In this document: positions 18,352-27,206 of the stretch, in pieces
How positions within the stretch are numbered: position 1 is the first letter of the stretch
Layout of the letters: every line of letters begins with the position of its first letter
Source of the DNA: CAZNSX01 sp964575845
GTDB lineage: Bacteria > UBA8248 > CAZNSX01
Assembly: GCA_964575845.1 (NCBI GenBank)
Contig: CAZNSX010000001.1
Span: 744,001 to 808,000, forward strand
Length of the DNA: 64,000 bases
Direction: 5' to 3'
Position numbers and translations under genes: made by a program
The notes under the pieces: model-generated
Databases searched by the model: none
What the model saw: the letters and a program-made list of their open reading frames with translations, nothing else
What the model was told of the DNA's origin: nothing

Positions 18352-19374
18352 CTATATGGCTAGCTTCTTCAGCAAGTCAAGGTTGTCCAGGATCTTCCCC
18401 GTGCCAAAGACCACAGCCAAGAGGGGGTCTTCGGCCACTGTGATGGGAAGACCCGTCTCCTCCCGAAGAAGCACGTCAACGCCGCGCAGAAGCGCGCCCC
18501 CGCCCGCCAGAACTATGCCCTTATCCACGATGTCCGAGGCCAGCTCAGGAGGCGTCCGCTCAAGGGCGATCTTGACGGTCTCGATGATGGTGCCCACAGG
18601 CTCGGCCAGGGATTCCCGGATCTCATCATCGCTGATGACCATGGTCTTTGGAACCCCTGCCACCAAGTCTCTACCCTTGACCTCAAGGGTCCGTCGCTCC
18701 CCCATGGGGTAAGCCGAACCGAGCTCTATCTTCAGCTCCTCGGCCGTGCGCTCGCCGATGAGGAGATTGTAGGTTCGCTTCAGGTGGTTGACAATGGCCT
18801 CGTCCATCTCGTCCCCGCCCACCCGGACCGACTTGCTGTAGACGATGCCAGCCATGGAAATTATGGCCACCTCGGTGGTGCCACCGCCGATATCCACGAT
18901 CATATTGCCGCTCGGTTCCTGGATGGCCAGTCCCACCCCGATGGCGGCCGCCATGGGCTCTTCGATGAGATACACTTCCCTTGCGCCAGCCGACTCGGCC
19001 GAATCCTTGACGGCCCGCTTCTCCACTTGGGTTATGCCCGAAGGGACACATACTATCATGCGTGGCCGAACAAGGGTTTGGCGATTATGAACCTTGGTTA
19101 TAAAATACCGAAGCATCGACTCGGTGATCTCGAAGTTGGCGATAACGCCATCCTTCATGGGACGTATGGCCAAGATGCCGTCTGGGGTGCGCCCCACCAT
19201 GTTCTTGGCTGCGGTCCCCACCGCCAGGATCTGTTTGGTATCCCTATGCATGGCCACTATCGAGGCTTCGTTCAGAACGATGCCCTGGCCCTTGACATAG
19301 ACGAGGGTGTTGGCCGTGCCAAGGTCTATGGCTAGGTCGTTGGAGAACAAGCCTAGAATAGAGTTAAAGATCAT
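18352..19374 (-). CDS. mreB: Actin homologue MreB
   Basis: Cytoplasmic filament that organises lateral wall synthesis. The 340 residues begin with the ATPase phosphate-1 loop LAIDLGTANTLVYVKG; IVDIGGGTTEVAIIS is the phosphate-2 loop and IVLAGGGALLRG the adenosine-binding loop. It is the first gene of the mreBCD-mrdA-rodA operon and has a well-formed promoter upstream. Confidence 0.98.
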   Translation of the reverse strand: MIFNSILGLFSNDLAIDLGTANTLVYVKGQGIVLNEASIVAMHRDTKQILAVGTAAKNMVGRTPDGILAIRPMKDGVIANFEITESMLRYFITKVHNRQTLVRPRMIVCVPSGITQVEKRAVKDSAESAGAREVYLIEEPMAAAIGVGLAIQEPSGNMIVDIGGGTTEVAIISMAGIVYSKSVRVGGDEMDEAIVNHLKRTYNLLIGERTAEELKIELGSAYPMGERRTLEVKGRDLVAGVPKTMVISDDEIRESLAEPVGTIIETVKIALERTPPELASDIVDKGIVLAGGGALLRGVDVLLREETGLPITVAEDPLLAVVFGTGKILDNLDLLKKLAI

Positions 19375-19447
19375 AAGCTGAAAACCCCAGAGAGTTCTCT
19401 TCTGGCGGTCCTGGAAGGGCGAAGGCGACTCAGTCTTTTAAGTTAAT

Positions 19448-19476
19448 AGTATAATAGGCAGAAAGCTAAAAATCAA
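19448..19476 (-). promoter_or_regulatory. Sigma70-type promoter of the mreBCD operon
   Basis: On the minus strand TTGATT (19476-19471) and TATACT (19453-19448) are 17 bases apart, in an AT-rich stretch between the divergent mreB and foldase genes. The predicted leader is about 65 bases. Confidence 0.55.
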
Positions 19477-19530
19477 GGGAAAAGCTTTTCATTTTAAATG
19501 CTTTAATTTAAAGCGCTTCAGGAAATGGGC

Positions 19531-19560
19531 TTGCTCGTACTCGGGGCTTCGGGCTATTAT
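19531..19560 (+). promoter_or_regulatory. Possible promoter of the PpiD-like gene
   Basis: TTGCTC (19531-19536) and TATTAT (19555-19560) are separated by 18 bases. The -35 match is weak; position about 50 bases before the ATG at 19612 is reasonable. Confidence 0.35.
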
Positions 19561-19611
19561 TTTCCTTGAAAGCTCCTGGGACAGAAAAAATCTCTTTGGG
19601 GGTACAGGTTC

Positions 19612-21522
19612 ATGCTGAAGTTGATGCGCCAAAAGGCCGGCTCTTGGATGATAAAAGCACTTCTCCTAGCCGTCGCCGCGACCTTTGTCCTTTTATACGG
19701 CTGGGGTGGCTCCTCCCTCCGCAGGGGTAGGGGACCTGATGAGAGGGCGGCGGCCACCGTCAACGGTCAGCCGATCCCCATGCAGGAGTTCAGGTCCGCC
19801 TACCGGCAGCGGTACGATGCCTACCGACGCCTCTACCGTGAGAATTTTACCGAGGAGGTGGTGAAAAGCCTCGGGATAGGCCGCGAAGCCCTGGACTCCC
19901 TCATCCTTCTCAGGCTTGAGCTCGCAGAAGCCTATCGATTGGGCCTGGGGGTTTCCGACGCTGAGGTGGGAGCCCACATCCGGGCCATGAAGGCCTTTTA
20001 CGTGGGAGGAAGCTATAACAAGGCCCGGTATCTGGAACTGCTGCGCTACAATCGCATCCAGCCCGCGGAGTTTTGGGAGGCCAAGAGGCGGGAGATTCTT
20101 CTCGGGAGACTGGAAAGGTTCATTAAAGAGGGCGTCCACTTGACCGAGCAGGAGTGGAGGACGCTATTCCGGCGACGAGGGGAGAGGGTTCGTGTCCGTT
20201 ACCTGCGCCTGGAGTCCTCCCTCTTCGAGAACTCCCTGAAGGTTAAACCAGCTGACGTGGAGAGCTTTTATGAGAAGAACAAGGAGGCCTTCCGCACCCG
20301 GCCTCGGCTCAAGGCCCAGTACATTTTCATCGACCGCAAGGCTTTCGCGGGAAAGGTCAAGGTCGGCGAAGAGGACCTCAAGAAGTTCTATGATGAGCAC
20401 CGTGAGGATTTCCGGGAACCCGAGCGGTTGAGGGCGAGGCATATCCTGCTGAAGCTTCCTCCGGACGCTTCCCCCGAGAAGGAGAAGGAGTTGAGGCGCA
20501 AGGCCGAAGAGGCCCTGGCCAAGATAAAGGCGGGGGCGGACTTCGCCGAAGTGGCCAGGGAGTACTCTGAAGGCCCGAGCGCTTCCAGGGGAGGGGACCT
20601 GGGAAGCTTTGCCCGGGGGGAGATGGACGAGAGTTTCGAGAAGGCGGCCTTCGCGCTGAGCCCTGGTGAGGTGAGTGGCCCGGTGCGCACTCCCTTTGGA
20701 TTTCACATCATAAAGGTCGAAGCCAAAGAGGCCGGTCGGGTCAAGAAGCTGGAGGAGGTGAAGGAGCTTATCGAGAAAAAGCTCTTCAATGAGCGCCTGG
20801 GCGAGAGGCTCGACCAAGAGGCTGAAAGAGCTGAAGAACTCCTCCAGCAGGGGCTCCCCGGAGGGGAGAAAAACCTCCCTCCCTGGTTCCGACAGGGAGT
20901 GACGGATTTCTTCGAGAGAGGAACCCCTCCTGCAGACCTACCCATGCGAGAGGCCTTTGCAGAGGCTGCTTTTAGGCTTCAGAAGGAGGAGCTGAGCCCA
21001 CCCGTCGTGGGTAAAGAGGGAATTTACGTACTCAAGGTCCTCGAAAGGAAGGAACCCTATGTGCCCCCCCTGCAGGAAATCCGCCCGCAGGTGAGGGAGC
21101 GCCTCATGAAGCAGAGGGCCGGTGAGCTGGCTCAGGCAAAGGGCAAAGAAATCATTGATGAGCTCAAAGCCGGCAAGAGTCTGGAGAGTCTCGCCGCCTC
21201 CCTGGGGCTCAAGGTCGAGAAGACCGACTTGATAAGTCGGACGAGTCCCCTTGCTCAGGAGCTCGAAGGCGGTGACTTCATTCAGAGAGCCTTTTCACTC
21301 AAGGAGGGGGAGAGGGGTCTGGCCCGAGCGGGTTATAACGCACTTGTCCTTGAGCTTCTCGAAAGAAAGCTTCCCAGCGAGGAGGAATTCAAGAAAGATG
21401 GCGCGGAGTTTCGCCGCGAGGTCCTTGAGCAAAAGCGGGACGTCTTTTTCAGAACCTATCTGGAGGGCCTTCGCCGCCGGGCCACAATAACGATAAATGA
21501 GAACCTTAAGGAAGGGCTTTAG
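19612..21522 (+). CDS. PpiD/SurA-like membrane-anchored peptidyl-prolyl isomerase
   Basis: Periplasmic folding factor for exported proteins. One membrane anchor near residues 12-30 (ALLLAVAATFVLLYGW) is followed by a SurA_N-like chaperone region (AATVNGQPIPMQEFRSAY). A parvulin domain comes next at about 275-370 (LRARHILLKLPPDASPEKEK, GGDLGSFARGEMDESFEKAA, TPFGFHIIKV). The C-terminal region resembles a further degenerate parvulin-like repeat. Length of 636 residues and the single anchor match PpiD rather than soluble SurA. It stands alone, divergent from mreB. Confidence 0.88.
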   Translation: MLKLMRQKAGSWMIKALLLAVAATFVLLYGWGGSSLRRGRGPDERAAATVNGQPIPMQEFRSAYRQRYDAYRRLYRENFTEEVVKSLGIGREALDSLILLRLELAEAYRLGLGVSDAEVGAHIRAMKAFYVGGSYNKARYLELLRYNRIQPAEFWEAKRREILLGRLERFIKEGVHLTEQEWRTLFRRRGERVRVRYLRLESSLFENSLKVKPADVESFYEKNKEAFRTRPRLKAQYIFIDRKAFAGKVKVGEEDLKKFYDEHREDFREPERLRARHILLKLPPDASPEKEKELRRKAEEALAKIKAGADFAEVAREYSEGPSASRGGDLGSFARGEMDESFEKAAFALSPGEVSGPVRTPFGFHIIKVEAKEAGRVKKLEEVKELIEKKLFNERLGERLDQEAERAEELLQQGLPGGEKNLPPWFRQGVTDFFERGTPPADLPMREAFAEAAFRLQKEELSPPVVGKEGIYVLKVLERKEPYVPPLQEIRPQVRERLMKQRAGELAQAKGKEIIDELKAGKSLESLAASLGLKVEKTDLISRTSPLAQELEGGDFIQRAFSLKEGERGLARAGYNALVLELLERKLPSEEEFKKDGAEFRREVLEQKRDVFFRTYLEGLRRRATITINENLKEGL

Positions 21523-21544
21523 GCTTAAACGCCTTTCATTTTGA

Positions 21545-21570
21545 TTTTTCAGCAATAATGAGCTGAAAAA
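21545..21570. repeat. Perfect inverted repeat after the foldase gene
   Basis: TTTTTCAGC (21545-21553) and GCTGAAAAA (21562-21570) flank an 8-base loop. It lies between the foldase stop and the ferredoxin start. There is no U tract after the stem on either strand, so it is a weak candidate as an intrinsic terminator; an mRNA-stabilising hairpin is equally possible. Confidence 0.5.
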
Positions 21571-21614
21571 ATTTGCCCCTTCCCTAACGATTCAACGAGG
21601 GGAGACACAGAGGT

Positions 21615-22112
21615 ATGTCCGAACTCAAGAAAATGCTGGTTGTTCGTCCGGAAAACTGCACCGCCTGTCGGCTCTGCGAGCTGGCCTGCTCCCTGGCTAA
21701 GTCGGGCACCTTCAACCCCACGGAGTCTCGGATCCAGGTTCATCTCTTCTTGGATGAGCCTCTTTTCATACCTCTTGTCTGCATGCAGTGCACCGATGCT
21801 CCCTGCGAGAACGTATGCCCCACGGCGGCCCTCAAGAGGAGCGCCGAGACGGCTGTGGTGGAGTTCAGCCGGGAGAAGTGCATCGGATGCAAGACGTGCA
21901 TGATTGCTTGCCCGTTTGGGGTGATGAATTTCTCCAGCCGCGATGGCCACGCGTTCAAATGTGACAACTGCCAGGGGGACCCGGAGTGCGTCAAGTTCTG
22001 CACGTTTGACGCTCTGGACTACAGGGAGGCGGAGCTCTCGATGGCGGCCAAGAGGGCTACCTTCGCCCGCCAGCTAATGGAAGCTCAGAGGACGAGGGCC
22101 GCTAACCCCTGA
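21615..22112 (+). CDS. Four-cluster [4Fe-4S] ferredoxin-like electron-transfer subunit
   Basis: The 165 residues contain sixteen cysteines in four groups: CTACRLCELAC, CMQCTDAPCENVC, CIGCKTCMIACPFG and CDNCQGDPECVKFC. This is the DMSO-reductase-B/HycB/CooF-like layout of iron-sulfur subunits that pass electrons between a redox enzyme and a partner. Such proteins usually sit beside an oxidoreductase (for example an aldehyde ferredoxin oxidoreductase or hydrogenase); none is adjacent here. The start has AGGGGAG-like purines 10 bases upstream. The partner enzyme must be encoded elsewhere. Confidence 0.88.
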   Translation: MSELKKMLVVRPENCTACRLCELACSLAKSGTFNPTESRIQVHLFLDEPLFIPLVCMQCTDAPCENVCPTAALKRSAETAVVEFSREKCIGCKTCMIACPFGVMNFSSRDGHAFKCDNCQGDPECVKFCTFDALDYREAELSMAAKRATFARQLMEAQRTRAANP

Positions 22113-22145
22113 AAGCTTTGAGGCGAGAGCAGGGAAGGGCGGGCT

Positions 22146-22952
22146 CTAAGGGGCTCGCCTTCGTTTATTCCTTCTCAAGGAAAACATGTGATTTAGGAGA
22201 ACGCTCTCCCCGCTTGGGGAAAAGGCCTCCCGGATGGCCCCCGCCACATAGGCTTTGGCGCGCAGCACAGCCTCCTCCAGCTCCTCCCCCCGGGCAAGCC
22301 ATGCGGTGATGGCGGCCGAGATGGTGCATCCCGCTCCGTGAATTCGTGGGAGGGGAAGCCTCTCCGAGCTGAACTCCCGGAATCGCTCCCCATCGAAGAG
22401 AAGGTCAATGGCCGGACCCTTAAGATGACCCCCCTTGATGAGCACAGCCTTGGGCCCCATGGAAAGGAGCCGCCGGGCCGCTCGGTGCATGTCCTTGAGG
22501 GAGGCCACGCGAATGCCGGAGAAAAGAGCCGCTTCCTCCAGATTGGGAGTCAGGAGAGTGGTGATGGGAAAGAGCTCTTTGGCAAGGATAGAGCGGGCGT
22601 CGGGCTTGAGAAGAGGGTCCCCGCTTCCGGCGGCCATGACGGGGTCAACGACCAGATGGGGAGGTGGGTTCTCTCTTAATGCCCGGGCCACGGCCTCGAT
22701 GGCAGGCCCGCTGAAGAGCATTCCTGTCTTGGCCGCATGAGGGGGTATATCGCCGAGCACGGCTTCAAGCTGCCGGGAGATGAAGGGTGCGGGAACCTCA
22801 TGCACCCCAAGAACGCCCCCTGTGTTTTGGGCGGTGAGAGCGGTCACTACGCTCATCCCGTAGACGCCCACCGCGGTGAAGGTCTTGATGTCCGCCTGGA
22901 TTCCAGCCCCTCCGCAGGAATCCGAACCCGCTATCGTGAGGGCCACCCTCAT
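22146..22952 (-). CDS. thiD: Hydroxymethylpyrimidine/phosphomethylpyrimidine kinase
   Basis: Ribokinase-family enzyme making HMP-pyrophosphate for thiamine synthesis. The N-terminal AL(T)IAGSDSCGGAGIQADIK motif, VVDPVMAAGSGDPLL and the anion hole RIHGAGCTISAAITAWLA are present. I place the start at 22952, where GAGGAAAAGG lies upstream and MRVALTIAG matches the usual N-terminus; an ATG at 23003 would add 17 unconserved residues. Product is 268 residues. No other thiamine gene is nearby. Confidence 0.95.
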   Translation of the reverse strand: MRVALTIAGSDSCGGAGIQADIKTFTAVGVYGMSVVTALTAQNTGGVLGVHEVPAPFISRQLEAVLGDIPPHAAKTGMLFSGPAIEAVARALRENPPPHLVVDPVMAAGSGDPLLKPDARSILAKELFPITTLLTPNLEEAALFSGIRVASLKDMHRAARRLLSMGPKAVLIKGGHLKGPAIDLLFDGERFREFSSERLPLPRIHGAGCTISAAITAWLARGEELEEAVLRAKAYVAGAIREAFSPSGESVLLNHMFSLRRNKRRRAP

Positions 22953-23494
22953 GGACCTTTTCCTCTCGATGGTCGCTCCTTTCAGCACCTCGGGGGAAGT
23001 CATGGCGTTCAGCCATCCTCTTTCTTATAGTTTAGTGCCCCAAGCCTCCTTAATCCCTCGCAACCTATTTTGCGGACTTTAGACCGTAAAGGAGTCAAAT
23101 ATATGGAGGTTCCTCGGCTGCGAAGCTAAAAAAGTTCTGGTTGGAGACTTCTTCGCAAAAGAGCCCCTGATGCCATTAGATGGAGGCGCTCTTAAAAGAG
23201 TCTATGGGTTTTCCCAGGGAAGACAAGGATAATCTTGAGAGAAATTCGGGGTGGCGTCCAAAGCTATAAACCGGGAGAGCTTGCCCTTATGGTTGCACTC
23301 GCCCGGTGGCTTTTCAGCTATCTCAGTTTGTCTTTGCCTTCTACTGAGCTTTTTTCTCTAGGAGCTGCTTTCAGGATGGTTCCCCGGCCCTTCTCATTCG
23401 GGCCAGGAAGGGTTTCCTCAGCCGCCCGAGCTCTTCAGCCTGAGCCTTTCTCTTCCTGGGAGGAGAGAATATGGAGGGTCATTAGCCTGGGGTC
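22953..23494. other. Intergenic region with no convincing gene
   Basis: About 540 bases between thiD (start) and the GT39-like gene (end). An open frame at 23235-23507 on the plus strand runs into the opposite gene and has no recognisable features. The base composition is lower in G+C than the surroundings around 23000-23110. A short imperfect inverted repeat (AAGAGC/GCTCTT) spans about 23158-23195. I see no gene. Confidence 0.6.
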
Positions 23495-25318
23495 TTACCT
23501 CTGGTAGACTCTCACCTCCTCGACCCAGAAATTCGTCAGCTTGTTCGAGTGGATTCGGCCCAAAAGGGGCACCTCGCTACTGAACTTTTTCACCAATCCG
23601 TATCGCCTTATCACATCAGAGACGGCCCGAGAGAGGAGGGGATCCTCATCCTCCCGATAGCCCATTTTCACCGCCGACACAAGATATTGGGGCATGCGCT
23701 CGCGGGTGAACTTGAGCCAGGGGAAGGGGTCGTTCAGGAAGTTGTAGCTGAGGTAATCGTAGGGAGGGTATCCTCTTCCCGTCATGAGAAGATTATCGGG
23801 CACCCGGTTTCCGATGGAGGAGCCAGGGGGAATGTTCGCGTTGATCCATCTTCCCGCCGATATCCTGGGATGCTCCACAGCGAAGGTGAGACCATAGAAG
23901 AGGGAGCTTGAGGCGGAGGCGAGGATGGTCAAGGTCAGGAGCGAATATGCCAGCCACCGGTCCCTTCTCAACCTTTCGAAAACGAGCCAGTCCATGAACC
24001 TCGCACCCGGCAGAACCAAGATGGGAAGGAGAGGACTGTAATAGTGAGCCAGATTGTCCTTAGTCTGGAAGAAGAAAAAGATGCCCGCCAGCGTGAAGAA
24101 AGCTATGCAGGAGAGGAGAGCGACGTCCCCCCTCTTGCGCTCACGACAGGCCAGCCAGAGGCCTCCGGCCACGGCCAGGGCAAAGGGAAGGCTGAAGGAG
24201 CGAAAGACGGTGAATAGGTGAGGCAGGGTGGAGAGCTCAAGCCAGTGGGCATTGAGATGGCCCGTCCTTCCGCGGGCGAAATCTGCGGCAAGGTCTTTCG
24301 TGGAGGAGAGAACATACGGATTGGTGAGCAGATAGGCTCCTGAAAAGGCTATGATACAAGCAAGAAGAAGTCGCCTCTGGGAGGGACCTCTCCCCCGCCT
24401 CCAGTTCAGCAACCAAAGGACCGGGAAGGAGAGAAGCACATAGCCCGAGGTCAGAAGAGAGCCTGCCGCAAAGCCGGCAAAGAGGCCCCCCAGTACGTAC
24501 CAACTCCACCTCTCCGATTGGATGAGCTTCGCCGCCGCCCATAGGGAGAGAAGGATCCAGAGGGTGCTGTACAGGTGAGGTTTCAGGTAGTGGGCCTCGA
24601 CAACTACGGCCGGACATAAGGCAAAAAAGGCAGCAGAGAGGAGGCCGACCCTCGGTCCGTAAAAGCTCTTGCCGACGAAAAATATTACTATCACTGCAAG
24701 GGCTCCGGCCACTGCTCCCGTTATCTTTCCGATGAGGTAGATTTTCCCCATCTCCCAGGGATGCGAGAGATAGAAGCTTCGGTCCGGGGTGAGTTGAACC
24801 AGCCCCGCCATGGAGCCGACCTTCAGGGCCGCCGCCATTGGATAGAGGTACATGCCTCCGTAAAGGAAGAGGTGCGGGTTAAAATCCCAGCGCTCGGGCT
24901 TCATTGAGGCCAAAGCCGATATTACAAGGGGCTCATCGGGAAACTGGGAGTTGGTGAGATTATCGGCTATCCACTTTAGTTTGGTCCTGCTGGCAAAGAC
25001 CGTCCCCCCTTCGAGCTTGATGGGTATTTCACTTTCAAGGAATGAGTAGTAGTCCGATTGACCTTCGACTTTTTTGGTCACCTCTCCCGGACGGGCCGAA
25101 TAGTCCCTTGTTTCTTCCATGGTCCGCAGGCGGTCCTGGAGGCGGGCCATTTCCTTGAGCACAGGCACCCTCAGCCGGGTGTCGGGCAGGGTGAGCTCGA
25201 GAGCTTCCTCCGAGGGCAGCTCAGCTCTCAGTCCAAGCGTGTTTAACAAGAGGGATGCTGCGAAGAGAAGAAGCAGGAGCAGGAAATGCCCGAGCGAAAG
25301 AGGAACCTTTTCCCTCAT
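23495..25318 (-). CDS. GT39-like polyprenyl-phosphate-sugar glycosyltransferase (membrane)
   Basis: Multi-spanning GT-C-fold enzyme of about 607 residues that would move a sugar from a polyprenyl-phosphate donor on the periplasmic side. An N-terminal membrane segment is followed by a large loop containing FPDEPLVISALASM, in which the acidic pair resembles the catalytic site of PMT/ArnT-like enzymes. About ten more membrane segments follow, then a soluble C-terminal domain. The start at 25318 gives a 4-bp ATGA overlap with the upstream methyltransferase; the longer frame to 25390 lies inside that gene. It is the last gene of the glycan operon. Acceptor unknown. Confidence 0.8.
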   Translation of the reverse strand: MREKVPLSLGHFLLLLLLFAASLLLNTLGLRAELPSEEALELTLPDTRLRVPVLKEMARLQDRLRTMEETRDYSARPGEVTKKVEGQSDYYSFLESEIPIKLEGGTVFASRTKLKWIADNLTNSQFPDEPLVISALASMKPERWDFNPHLFLYGGMYLYPMAAALKVGSMAGLVQLTPDRSFYLSHPWEMGKIYLIGKITGAVAGALAVIVIFFVGKSFYGPRVGLLSAAFFALCPAVVVEAHYLKPHLYSTLWILLSLWAAAKLIQSERWSWYVLGGLFAGFAAGSLLTSGYVLLSFPVLWLLNWRRGRGPSQRRLLLACIIAFSGAYLLTNPYVLSSTKDLAADFARGRTGHLNAHWLELSTLPHLFTVFRSFSLPFALAVAGGLWLACRERKRGDVALLSCIAFFTLAGIFFFFQTKDNLAHYYSPLLPILVLPGARFMDWLVFERLRRDRWLAYSLLTLTILASASSSLFYGLTFAVEHPRISAGRWINANIPPGSSIGNRVPDNLLMTGRGYPPYDYLSYNFLNDPFPWLKFTRERMPQYLVSAVKMGYREDEDPLLSRAVSDVIRRYGLVKKFSSEVPLLGRIHSNKLTNFWVEEVRVYQR

Positions 25319-26067
25319 CCTTTCTCCTCGGGGCCAGTGCCTCTCTTCTCCCTGGGCAAGAGGATGAAGAGATGCTGAAAGGGAAGCCACCGAAATGGAA
25401 TCCCTTTCACCTCAACAGGAACGAACATCCCAGAGGAAAGGGCGAGGACATCTCTTTTGTGCAGACGGTGCAGGTGCCATAGCTCTTCGACCTCCTGGGG
25501 GGAATTGTACTTGGGAAGGAGCCATCCGCCCAGGCCCACGGCTCTCACAAGCCTTTTTGCCCAGCGGATGAGCTCCTCGTTTGGAACCGAGAGCACAACC
25601 ACCCCCTCGGGCGCTGTGGCTCTCGCTATCTCCTCCAGGACCTTCCCCGGCTCAGGCACATGCTCAAGCACCTCAGAGCAGATGACCTTCTGAAAGGATC
25701 CCTTCTTGAAGGGGAGTTCGGCCGCATCCCCCTGCACCAGGCCCGCCCCCTTGAGGGAAGGCCTCTCGCGCGCCCTCTGCACCATCATCAGGGAGAGCTC
25801 GACCCCGAATTTTTTTCCGGGATGGACATCCTCCAGGATGTCTCCGGCGCCAAAGCCTACCTCGAGCACCCTTTCATCCGCCTGTGGAGCAAGGGCAGCC
25901 GCAATCTTCTCCCGCCGCTTCCGGGCGACATATCTTATGAGGGGGCTGCTCGACTTGTGGAAGTCCTCGGGCTTGAAGAGGGCCAGCATGCGCTCGTTCC
26001 ACCGGCGAAATTCCCCTGCGCTGAGTCCTTTTCCCGTCACCGTCTGACCCCAGAGGGAGTTCCTCAT
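25315..26067 (-). CDS. Class I SAM-dependent methyltransferase
   Basis: The 250 residues carry motif I VLEVGFGAGDILEDVHPGKK, acidic strand-2 GVELS, GDAAELPFKKGSFQKVICSE and HVPEPGKVLEE, typical of Methyltransf_11-type enzymes. Its last bases overlap the GT39-like gene by 4 bp and it lies 21 bp after another methyltransferase. The position in a glycan operon suggests methylation of a sugar or lipid-linked precursor, but substrate cannot be read from sequence. Confidence 0.85.
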   Translation of the reverse strand: MRNSLWGQTVTGKGLSAGEFRRWNERMLALFKPEDFHKSSSPLIRYVARKRREKIAAALAPQADERVLEVGFGAGDILEDVHPGKKFGVELSLMMVQRARERPSLKGAGLVQGDAAELPFKKGSFQKVICSEVLEHVPEPGKVLEEIARATAPEGVVVLSVPNEELIRWAKRLVRAVGLGGWLLPKYNSPQEVEELWHLHRLHKRDVLALSSGMFVPVEVKGIPFRWLPFQHLFILLPREKRGTGPEEKG

Positions 26068-26088
26068 GAGCCCTCTGCGCCGTGAGTC

Positions 26089-27102
26089 CTAATTCCCAAA
26101 AGCCTTCCCCTTGACCCCAAAGCCCCGCCAGCTGTTGTTGTTGCGGGGCCAGATCTTTACATCAAGCAGCTCCCCCTCTCTGAACCAGCCCGCAAGGGCT
26201 TCACGTGAAATATAGTGGGTGATGGGAGGAGTGAGCTGGTCATAAATCACATGGTGGACGTAGTAGTAGCCGAAGCCTGAGAGCCAGGTCATGTAATCGT
26301 AATAGGGAAGAAGGCGAGGGCCGAGCGAAGGATTGAGCTTTCTTGAGGGGAGGTAAAGGCCCTTGAGGCTTGCCCAGAGGATGAATGCCATGGGATGGGT
26401 CAGGGAGCTCAGAAGCGGAGCTGGCAGCCGGCTGAAGAACCTCTTTCTCAGGGGGTCCATATAGTTTATTATCCAGCCGTTTCCTTCCTCGCCATAGACC
26501 CACACAAAGATTTGAGCCTCGCTTTTGAGCAGGGGCAGGAGGCAAAGAAAACCCTCTTTGGGGTCGGGCAGGTGGTGAAGAACTCCTATGGAGAAGATGA
26601 AGTCGAAGAGCTCATCCCGAAAGGGAGGATTGAATATATCCCCCTGCACGATGTGGACCCTGGGGTTCTCCCTGGTGAGCGCATAGGCCACATCCACTGA
26701 AGGGCTGAGGTCAAAGCCTATCACCTCCCGCGCCCCCAGCTCAGACGCCACCCAGGTGAACCGGCCCATTCCGCAGCCTGCGTCAAGCACTAGTTTCCCT
26801 TCGAAGTTTCTCCACGAGAGGGGTGCAATCCAGTCCCTGAAAGCCTCGCGGTACTGTGGAAGGAACCTTGAATACCTCTTCCACTCCCCGCCGAAGCGCT
26901 CGGCCGTGAGGCTCCTCTCCGGGCTCATACTCTTGGGAAGAAGTCGCGGCACCCCTCCCCTTATGGGAAAGACCTCGCAACATCCCCGGCAGCTCAGTGA
27001 GCCCTCCATGATATCGCCTCGCTCATCCTCCCGCAGGGTCTTGGCCTCTAAGGTCCCTTTACAGGAAGGGCAGGCGAGAGATGAAATAAGACTCGGTTTC
27101 AT
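26089..27102 (-). CDS. SAM-dependent methyltransferase with N-terminal zinc-ribbon-like region
   Basis: The 337 residues start with a Trm112-like cysteine pair set (LACPSCKGTL ... LSCRGCCEVFPIRGGVPRLL), then a class I methyltransferase domain with LVLDAGCGMGRFTWVASELG, IGFDLS, and DFIFSIGVLHHLPDPKEG. This layout is common for polysaccharide-locus methyltransferases. The ATG overlaps the stop of a 35-codon frame upstream by 4 bp (ATGA). A hydrophobic helix-rich C-terminal part may contact the membrane. Confidence 0.85.
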   Translation of the reverse strand: MKPSLISSLACPSCKGTLEAKTLREDERGDIMEGSLSCRGCCEVFPIRGGVPRLLPKSMSPERSLTAERFGGEWKRYSRFLPQYREAFRDWIAPLSWRNFEGKLVLDAGCGMGRFTWVASELGAREVIGFDLSPSVDVAYALTRENPRVHIVQGDIFNPPFRDELFDFIFSIGVLHHLPDPKEGFLCLLPLLKSEAQIFVWVYGEEGNGWIINYMDPLRKRFFSRLPAPLLSSLTHPMAFILWASLKGLYLPSRKLNPSLGPRLLPYYDYMTWLSGFGYYYVHHVIYDQLTPPITHYISREALAGWFREGELLDVKIWPRNNNSWRGFGVKGKAFGN

Positions 27103-27206
27103 GGCTCACCGAGGCTCTTGGGGTTACGGATATTGAGAAAAAGGGCCAGCGGGGGGAGGCCCACCAGGATGAGCGCATCCCTTCCGGGAAGCTTTCCCTC
27201 CCTCAC
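27099..27206 (-). CDS. Candidate 35-residue membrane peptide between asnB and a methyltransferase
   Basis: A GTG at 27206 overlaps the asnB stop as GTGA, and the frame's TGA overlaps the next gene's start as ATGA. The 35-residue product begins VREGKLPGRD, contains one hydrophobic run ALILVGLPPLALFLNI, and ends NPKSLGEP. Exact 4-bp overlaps at both ends are what a translationally coupled gene would show, and they explain an otherwise uncoupled 100-bp gap in a tightly packed operon. I do not recognise the peptide. It may instead be chance or the remnant of a longer membrane protein. Confidence 0.4.
   Translation of the reverse strand: MREGKLPGRDALILVGLPPLALFLNIRNPKSLGEP

Noticed and set aside
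21545..21570. Intrinsic terminator after the PpiD-like gene
   Set aside because: The stem is perfect, but no U tract follows it on either strand. I listed it as a repeat only.
23235..23507. 90-codon plus-strand frame in the gap after thiD
   Set aside because: It runs into the opposite-strand GT39-like gene, has no clear ribosome site and shows no family resemblance.
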